From contig NC_022247.1 in the NCBI RefSeq assembly GCF_000463015.1, positions 5,517,501 to 5,581,500 of the forward strand: a stretch of 64,000 nucleotides of DNA, in the 5' to 3' direction. This DNA comes from Variovorax paradoxus B4 (lineage in GTDB: Bacteria > Pseudomonadota > Gammaproteobacteria > Burkholderiales > Burkholderiaceae_C). Position numbers and translations under genes: made by a program. This document shows, piece after piece, positions 59,045-64,000 of the stretch (position 1 is its first letter; each line of letters opens with the position of its first letter). The notes beneath the pieces were generated by a model. It saw nothing but the letters and a program-made list of their open reading frames with translations. It made no database searches and was not told the origin of the DNA.

Positions 59045-60928
59045 TTACTTGCCTTCAGCCACGGCAGTGCCGTCGGTCTTGGGGCGCCAGACCGTGCCGA
59101 TCGACACCGTCTTGAGCTTCTTCTTCTGGCCGTACCAGAAGTTCACGAGGCCGCGCGAGAAGAACACGGCGGAGAACATCGACGTGACGATGCCGATGCA
59201 GTGCACCACCGCGAAGCCGCGAACCGGACCCGAGCCGAAGGCCAGCAGGGCGATGCCCGCGATCAGCGTGGTCACGTTGGAGTCGAGGATCGTGCCCCAG
59301 GCACGGTCGTACCCGGCATGGATGGCCGCCTGCGGCGCGGCGCCGTTGCGCAGTTCCTCGCGCACGCGTTCGTTGATCAGCACGTTGGAGTCGATGGCCA
59401 CGCCAATGGCCAGCGCCATGGCCGCGATGCCGGGCAGCGTGAGCGTGGCCTGCAGCATCGAGAGAATGGCCACCAGCAGCATCAGGTTGACGGCCAGCGC
59501 GATCGACGAGAACAGGCCGAACAGTGCGTAGTAGGCGCACATGAACACCATGATGGCCAGGAAGCCATACATCACGCTCTTGAAGCCCTTCTCGATGTTG
59601 TCGGCGCCCAGGCTCGGACCGATGGTGCGTTCCTGGATGATTTCCATTGGCGCGGCCAGCGAGCCGGCGCGCAGCAGCAGCGCGAGGTCGGCGGCTTCGG
59701 CCACCGTCATCGAGCCGGAAATCTGGAAGCGGTTGCCGAGCTCGCCGTTGATCGACGGGGCCGTGAGCACTTCGCCCTTGCCCTTCTCGAAGATCAGCAT
59801 GGCCATGCGCTTCTTGTAGTTCTCGCGGCTCACGTCGCGCATGATCCGGCCGCCCTTGGCGTCCATGGTCAGGTCGACCTTGGGCTGGTTGCTTTGCTGG
59901 TCGAAGCCGGGCTGCGCGTCGGTGAGGTTCTCGCCGGTGACGAGCACCTGCTTCTTCACGATCACGGGGCGGCCGTTGCGTTCGAGGAATTTCTCGGAGC
60001 CGAAAGGCACCGGTCCGCCGCTCAGCTCGGCCGCGCGGCCTTCGGCGCTTTCGTCCACCAGGCGCATCTCGAGCGTGGCGGTGCGCCCCAGGATGTCCTT
60101 GGCCTTGGCCGTGTCCTGCACGCCGGGCAGCTGCACCACGATGCGGTCGAGGCCCTGCTGCTGGATCACCGGCTCGGCCACGCCGAGCTCGTTGATCCGG
60201 TTGTGCAGCGTGGTGATGTTCTGCTTCAGCGCCGCGTCCTGGAGCCGGCGCGCGGCTTCGGGCTTGATGGTGGCCACGAGGCGCCAGTTGCTGCCGTCCT
60301 GGCTGTCGGTGGTGGAGAGGTCCTGGAACTGGTCCTGGATCAGCCGCTTGGCCGCTTCCAGCGCGGCCGCATCGCGGAACGAAACCTCGACCGTCTGGCC
60401 GTTGCGGCTCACCGAGGTGCCGCGGATGCCCTTGTCGCGGAAAGTGGTGCGCAGGTCGCTCGCGAAGGACTCGGCCTTCTTGTCGATGGCGCCCTTCATG
60501 TCGACCTGGAGCAGGAAGTCGACGCCGCCGCGCAGGTCGAGACCCAGGTACATCGGGAACGCATGCAGCGCCGTGAGCCAGGCCGGCGAACGCGAGACCA
60601 GGTTCAGCGCCACCACATAGGGCGGATCGGCCGGATCGGGCACCAGCGTGCGCTGCACCGTGTCGCGCGCCTTGAGCTGCTCGTCGGGGGTGGCGAAGCG
60701 CGCGCGCAGCGAACCGCCCTCGAGCGTGAGCAGGTCGGGCGCGAGCCCGGCGGCCTTGAGCGCCTCCTCGACCCGGCTCTGGGTGGCTGCGTCGACCTTG
60801 ACGGTCGACTTGGCCGCGGACACCTGCACGGCAGGCGCCTCGCCGAAGAAATTGGGCAGGGAGTAGATCAACCCCACAAGCAGCACGATCACGATGATCG
60901 CGTACTTCCAGACCGGATAACGGTTCAT
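59045..60928 (-). CDS. secD: Protein-export membrane protein SecD
   Basis: SecD forms the SecDF export motor. The 627-residue product has an N-terminal membrane segment (KYAIIVIVLLVGLIYSLPNF), LGLDLRGGVDFLLQVD (about residue 127), a large periplasmic region and five C-terminal helices with DSNVLINERVREEL. It lies 101 bases downstream of yajC and 18 upstream of secF. Confidence 0.97.
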   Translation of the reverse strand: MNRYPVWKYAIIVIVLLVGLIYSLPNFFGEAPAVQVSAAKSTVKVDAATQSRVEEALKAAGLAPDLLTLEGGSLRARFATPDEQLKARDTVQRTLVPDPADPPYVVALNLVSRSPAWLTALHAFPMYLGLDLRGGVDFLLQVDMKGAIDKKAESFASDLRTTFRDKGIRGTSVSRNGQTVEVSFRDAAALEAAKRLIQDQFQDLSTTDSQDGSNWRLVATIKPEAARRLQDAALKQNITTLHNRINELGVAEPVIQQQGLDRIVVQLPGVQDTAKAKDILGRTATLEMRLVDESAEGRAAELSGGPVPFGSEKFLERNGRPVIVKKQVLVTGENLTDAQPGFDQQSNQPKVDLTMDAKGGRIMRDVSRENYKKRMAMLIFEKGKGEVLTAPSINGELGNRFQISGSMTVAEAADLALLLRAGSLAAPMEIIQERTIGPSLGADNIEKGFKSVMYGFLAIMVFMCAYYALFGLFSSIALAVNLMLLVAILSMLQATLTLPGIAAMALAIGVAIDSNVLINERVREELRNGAAPQAAIHAGYDRAWGTILDSNVTTLIAGIALLAFGSGPVRGFAVVHCIGIVTSMFSAVFFSRGLVNFWYGQKKKLKTVSIGTVWRPKTDGTAVAEGK

Positions 60929-61029
60929 GAGCGCGCGCTTTTCACAAACTTTTTAGAGATGGGACACCGGCGTGACTTGAGGCCATGCGCCACGAAGCGC
61001 AAGGCCGAGCCGCGCGTTGATTGCTTGGC

Positions 61030-61365
61030 TTACTGCTTGACGGCGCCCTTGGGCAGGACCTGGACCACAGCGCTGCGCTGGATCTTGATCTCCACGCCGT
61101 TGGCGATTTCGAGGCCAAGGTACTGGTCGCCGAGCGAGGTGATCTTGCCGAGCACGCCGCCGGCCGTTGCCACCTCATCGCCCTTGGCCAGCGCTTCGAT
61201 CATGGCGCGGGCTTCCTTCTGGCGCTTCATTTGCGGACGGATCATGACGAAATACAGCACCACGAACATCAGCACCAGGGGCAGCATGCTGCCGAGCGAG
61301 GACAACATGTCGCCACCGCCGGAAGCAGCGGGCGCGGTTTGGGCGAAAGCAGAGGAAATGAACAA
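61030..61365 (-). CDS. yajC: Preprotein translocase subunit YajC
   Basis: YajC is an accessory subunit of the SecDF-YajC complex. The 111-residue product has a signal-like N-terminus FISSAFAQTAPAA, one transmembrane helix (LPLVLMFVVLYFVMIRPQ) and the charged QMKRQKEARAMIEALAKGDE motif. Start is TTG at 61365, with GGAG seven bases upstream. A TTG at 61377 would add four residues but has no Shine-Dalgarno. No better ATG exists. Confidence 0.93.
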   Translation of the reverse strand: MFISSAFAQTAPAASGGGDMLSSLGSMLPLVLMFVVLYFVMIRPQMKRQKEARAMIEALAKGDEVATAGGVLGKITSLGDQYLGLEIANGVEIKIQRSAVVQVLPKGAVKQ

Positions 61366-61604
61366 GAGAGTCTCCAACAGAGAGAAGAGGAATGTCAGAA
61401 GCGCGGGCCGGGCCCGCGGTTCCGCGGCCCCGAGGAAAAGGCCGCGAGTCAGCGCTTGAAGCGGCGTGGGCCGCGCACAGCAGCGGGCATTGTATTCGTG
61501 GCAATGCCCCGCGCCGCGCGCTTATCCGGCGCGGGGGGCGGGGCTTTCCAGGGGCGCCAGCCGCGCGTCCTTTGCTCTCTTTTCAGTAGCAACCGCGCGA
61601 GCTG

Positions 61605-61624
61605 GCCGGCCACCGCGGGCCGGC
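61605..61624. other. GC-rich hairpin after the oxidoreductase gene
   Basis: GCCGGCC (61605-61611) and GGCCGGC (61618-61624) form a perfect 7-bp stem with a six-base loop, 15-34 bases beyond the stop of the indolepyruvate oxidoreductase gene on the minus strand. No T-tract follows, so factor-independent termination is unlikely, but it could stabilise the mRNA 3' end. Confidence 0.35.
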
Positions 61625-61638
61625 TTCCTTTCGAAGAA

Positions 61639-64000
61639 TCAGGCGGCGGCGCGCTGCGCCTGCTGCGGATGGCGCCACTTGGCGAGCAGCTCGCTCCAGC
61701 GGGTGCGGGCGGCGGCGAGGTTGCGGTCCTTCACGTGGCCGTAGCCGCGGATCTGCTCGGGCAGGCTCGCAATTTCCAGTGCCAGCGCATGGTTCCCGGC
61801 GGCAAGGCCCGCAACCACCTCCTCGATGCTCGCGCGGTACTCGCCGATGAGCGCGCGCTCGGTCCTGCGCTCTTCGGTGCGCCCGAAGATGTCCAGGGCC
61901 GTGCCGCGCAGGCCCTTGAGCCGGGCCAGCAGCCTGAAGCCGGCGAGCATCCAGGGGCCGAACTTCTGCTTCTGCAGCTCGCCCTTGGCGTTCCTCTTCG
62001 CAATGATGGGCGGCGCGAGGTGGTAGTTGAGCTTGAAATCCTTGCCCATCTGCCCTTCGAACATGCCTTCGACGCGGTCGAGGAAGCTGCGGTCGGTGTG
62101 CAGCCGCGCCACCTCGTACTCGTCCTTGTAGGCCATGAGCTTGAACAGGTAGCGGGCCACCGTTTCGGTCAGGGCGGTCTTGCCCAGCGCCGACTCGGCC
62201 TGCCGGACCTTGTCCACGAACTGCCGGTATTCGCCGGCATAGGCCGCGTTCTGGTAGCCCGTGAGGAACTCGACCCGGCGCGCCACCAGGCTTTCGACGG
62301 TTTCGCGCTTCTTGAACTCGATGACCTGGCCCGGGCGCAGGCGCTTTTGCAGCTCGTCCGGATGGGCGGCCGCCTGGCGGCCCCATGCGAAGGCGGTCTT
62401 GTTGTTCTCGACCGCCACCGCGTTGAGTTCGATGGCGCGCATCAGCGACTCGAGCGCCAGCGGGATCCAGCCCTTTTGCCAGGCAAAGCCCAGCAGCATG
62501 GGGTTGGCATAGAGGCTGTCGCCCATCAGCGTGGTGGCCGCGGCATCGGCATCGAAGGTGCCGAGCGCATCGGCGCCGATGGCGCGCGCGATCTCGTTCG
62601 CGCAGTCGTCCTGCGGATTCACCCAGTTGGCATTGCGCACGAAGGCGGCCGTGGGCGTGCTGTGCGTGTTGAGCGCCACGTGCGTGCGCCCTTCGCGCAT
62701 GCGCGCCAGGGTTTCGGCGTTGACGGCCACCAGCGGATCGGCCGCCAGAATCAGGTCGGCCGCGGCGGTGCCGACGCGCGTGGTGCGGATCGCGTCCTGC
62801 GATTCGCCGATCAGCGCATGGCTCCAGGTGGCGCCGCCCTTTTGCGCGAGGCCGGCCGCGTCCTGCGTGACGATGCCCTTGCCCTCGATGTGCGCCGCCA
62901 TGCCCAGCAGCTGGCCGATGGTGATGACGCCCGTGCCGCCGACGCCGGCCACCACGATGCCCCACACCTGGTCCCGCGCCAGCACCGGCACGGCCGGCTC
63001 GGGCAGCGGGCCCAGTGCGAGCGGCGAATCGGCCTTGTCCCTGGCCTTCTTCTTGAGCTGCCCGCCTTCGACCGTGACGAAGCTGGGGCAGAAGCCCTTG
63101 AGGCAGCTCATGTCCTTGTTGCAGCTGCTCTGGTTGATGGTGCGCTTGCGGCCGAACTCGGTTTCCAGCGGCTCGACCGACAGGCAGTTGCTCTGCACGC
63201 TGCAGTCGCCGCAGCCCTCGCAGACCAGCTCGTTGATGACCACGCGCCTGGCCGGATCGACGGCCGTGCCCCGCTTGCGGCGGCGGCGCTTCTCGGTGGC
63301 GCAGGTCTGGTCGTAGATGATGGCCGTGGTGCCCGAGATCTTGCGGAATTCGAGCTGGACCTCTTCGAGCAGGTCGCGGTGCTTCACCGCCACGTGGTCG
63401 CCGGGGATGTTCACGCCTTCGTACTTCTCGGGCTCGTCGGTGACGACGACGACCTTCTTGGCGCCCTCGGCATGCAGGCTCTCGGCGATCTGCAGCACCG
63501 AGTGGCCCTCGGGCCGCTCGCCGACCTGCTGGCCGCCGGTCATGGCCACGGCGTCGTTGTAGAGGATCTTGTAGGTGATGTTCACGCCGGCCGCGATGCT
63601 CTGCCGGATCGCGAGCAGGCCGCTGTGGAAGTAGGTGCCGTCGCCCAGGTTCGCGAAGATGTGCTGGTCGGTGGTGAAGGGCTGCTGGCCGACCCACGGC
63701 ACACCCTCGCCGCCCATCTGCGTGAAGCCGATGGTGGAGCGGTCCATCCAGGTGGCCATGAAGTGGCAGCCGATGCCGCCCATGGCACGCGAGCCCTCGG
63801 GTACCACGGTGCTGGTGTTGTGCGGGCAGCCCGAGCAGAACCACGGCTGGCGGTCGGCCCCCTGCACGCCGCCCAGCTTGAGCACCTCCATCGAGCGCTC
63901 CTTGGCTTCGAGGATGGCCATCTGGGCGTCGATGCGCGCGCGCATGTCGGCGCCGGCCTGCTCCAGGATGCCGAGCTTGCGCAGGCGCTGCGCAATCGCC
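61639..64000 (-). CDS. Indolepyruvate:ferredoxin oxidoreductase (5' end outside window)
   Basis: The visible 787 codons are the C-terminal two-thirds of a fused pyruvate/indolepyruvate ferredoxin oxidoreductase (full family length about 1150-1190 residues). Present are the thiamine-diphosphate domain (CSGCPHN, ANLGDGTYFHSGLLA), cysteine clusters for 4Fe-4S centres (CEGCGDCSVQSNC, CNKDMSCLKGFCPSF) and a GVGGTGVITIGQLLGM gamma-type domain. The enzyme oxidatively decarboxylates 2-oxo acids from aromatic or branched-chain amino acids to acyl-CoA. The frame stays open to base 64000, so the start is outside. Confidence 0.95.
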   Translation of the reverse strand, partial: AIAQRLRKLGILEQAGADMRARIDAQMAILEAKERSMEVLKLGGVQGADRQPWFCSGCPHNTSTVVPEGSRAMGGIGCHFMATWMDRSTIGFTQMGGEGVPWVGQQPFTTDQHIFANLGDGTYFHSGLLAIRQSIAAGVNITYKILYNDAVAMTGGQQVGERPEGHSVLQIAESLHAEGAKKVVVVTDEPEKYEGVNIPGDHVAVKHRDLLEEVQLEFRKISGTTAIIYDQTCATEKRRRRKRGTAVDPARRVVINELVCEGCGDCSVQSNCLSVEPLETEFGRKRTINQSSCNKDMSCLKGFCPSFVTVEGGQLKKKARDKADSPLALGPLPEPAVPVLARDQVWGIVVAGVGGTGVITIGQLLGMAAHIEGKGIVTQDAAGLAQKGGATWSHALIGESQDAIRTTRVGTAAADLILAADPLVAVNAETLARMREGRTHVALNTHSTPTAAFVRNANWVNPQDDCANEIARAIGADALGTFDADAAATTLMGDSLYANPMLLGFAWQKGWIPLALESLMRAIELNAVAVENNKTAFAWGRQAAAHPDELQKRLRPGQVIEFKKRETVESLVARRVEFLTGYQNAAYAGEYRQFVDKVRQAESALGKTALTETVARYLFKLMAYKDEYEVARLHTDRSFLDRVEGMFEGQMGKDFKLNYHLAPPIIAKRNAKGELQKQKFGPWMLAGFRLLARLKGLRGTALDIFGRTEERRTERALIGEYRASIEEVVAGLAAGNHALALEIASLPEQIRGYGHVKDRNLAAARTRWSELLAKWRHPQQAQRAAA

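Overview
The window looks like a chromosomal segment of a GC-rich betaproteobacterium of the family Comamonadaceae, most likely Variovorax or a close relative. This rests on protein content and gene order: Burkholderiales-type OxyR/RecG, a Bug-family (tripartite tricarboxylate) binding protein, ACC deaminase with an Lrp-type regulator, and a pgk-pyk-fba-purC-purE-purK-sua5 series. It is inference from recognised families, not a database match. I see no phage, insertion sequence, CRISPR array, rRNA or tRNA. Coding density is very high: no gene-free stretch reaches 300 bases, and the longest gaps (2923-3183, 61366-61638) hold promoter or leader and hairpin sequence.

Layout. 1-2922 (minus): start of the spc ribosomal operon (rplN to rplR, cut by the window edge), with a good sigma70 promoter at 3067-3095. 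3184-10663: esterase-like lipoprotein, proC, ubiA, dps (with a terminator), oxyR, a LysE exporter and recG. 10742-15526: queA and tgt (queuosine) with a secreted PQQ-type dehydrogenase gene between them, then an SDR. 15661-22201 (minus): small envelope or hypothetical genes, one with a frameshifted start, an MFS-acyltransferase fusion and a ceramidase-like protein. 22343-31645: XRE regulator, pyrF, a compact tsaB-rimI-uracil-glycosylase operon, a DeoR regulator facing a NUDIX hydrolase, dacB and a lipase-like lipoprotein. 31769-42622: sua5-purK-purE, thioredoxin/CnoX, purC, fba, acdR/acdS, pyk and pgk. 42714-49214: a LysR regulator divergent from a six-gene, probably catabolic operon. 49242-52285 (minus): def, a lipoprotein, fmt, azlC, azlD. 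52446-64000: LysM protein, dprA, smg, DUF1631 protein, yajC-secD-secF and the C-terminal two-thirds of an indolepyruvate:ferredoxin oxidoreductase.

How genes work together. Many neighbours overlap by 1-8 bases (ATGA/GTGA/TTGA junctions), pointing to translational coupling. Two t6A genes (tsaB, tsaC/sua5), two queuosine genes (queA, tgt) and fmt/def give the window a strong translation theme. AcdR/AcdS would let a plant-associated host consume the ethylene precursor ACC. The 43706-49214 operon combines a flavin monooxygenase, an extradiol-dioxygenase-like VOC protein, an alpha/beta hydrolase, a metallo-hydrolase and a periplasmic solute receptor. I read it as an undescribed aromatic or ring-cleavage pathway.

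The most unusual structural signal is a family of four ~100-bp intergenic repeats (15530, 21231, 31671, 54878). Each lies next to a gene 3' end and is predicted to fold into two hairpins. The copy at 31671 differs by paired, compensatory changes, which argues that the RNA or DNA fold itself is selected.
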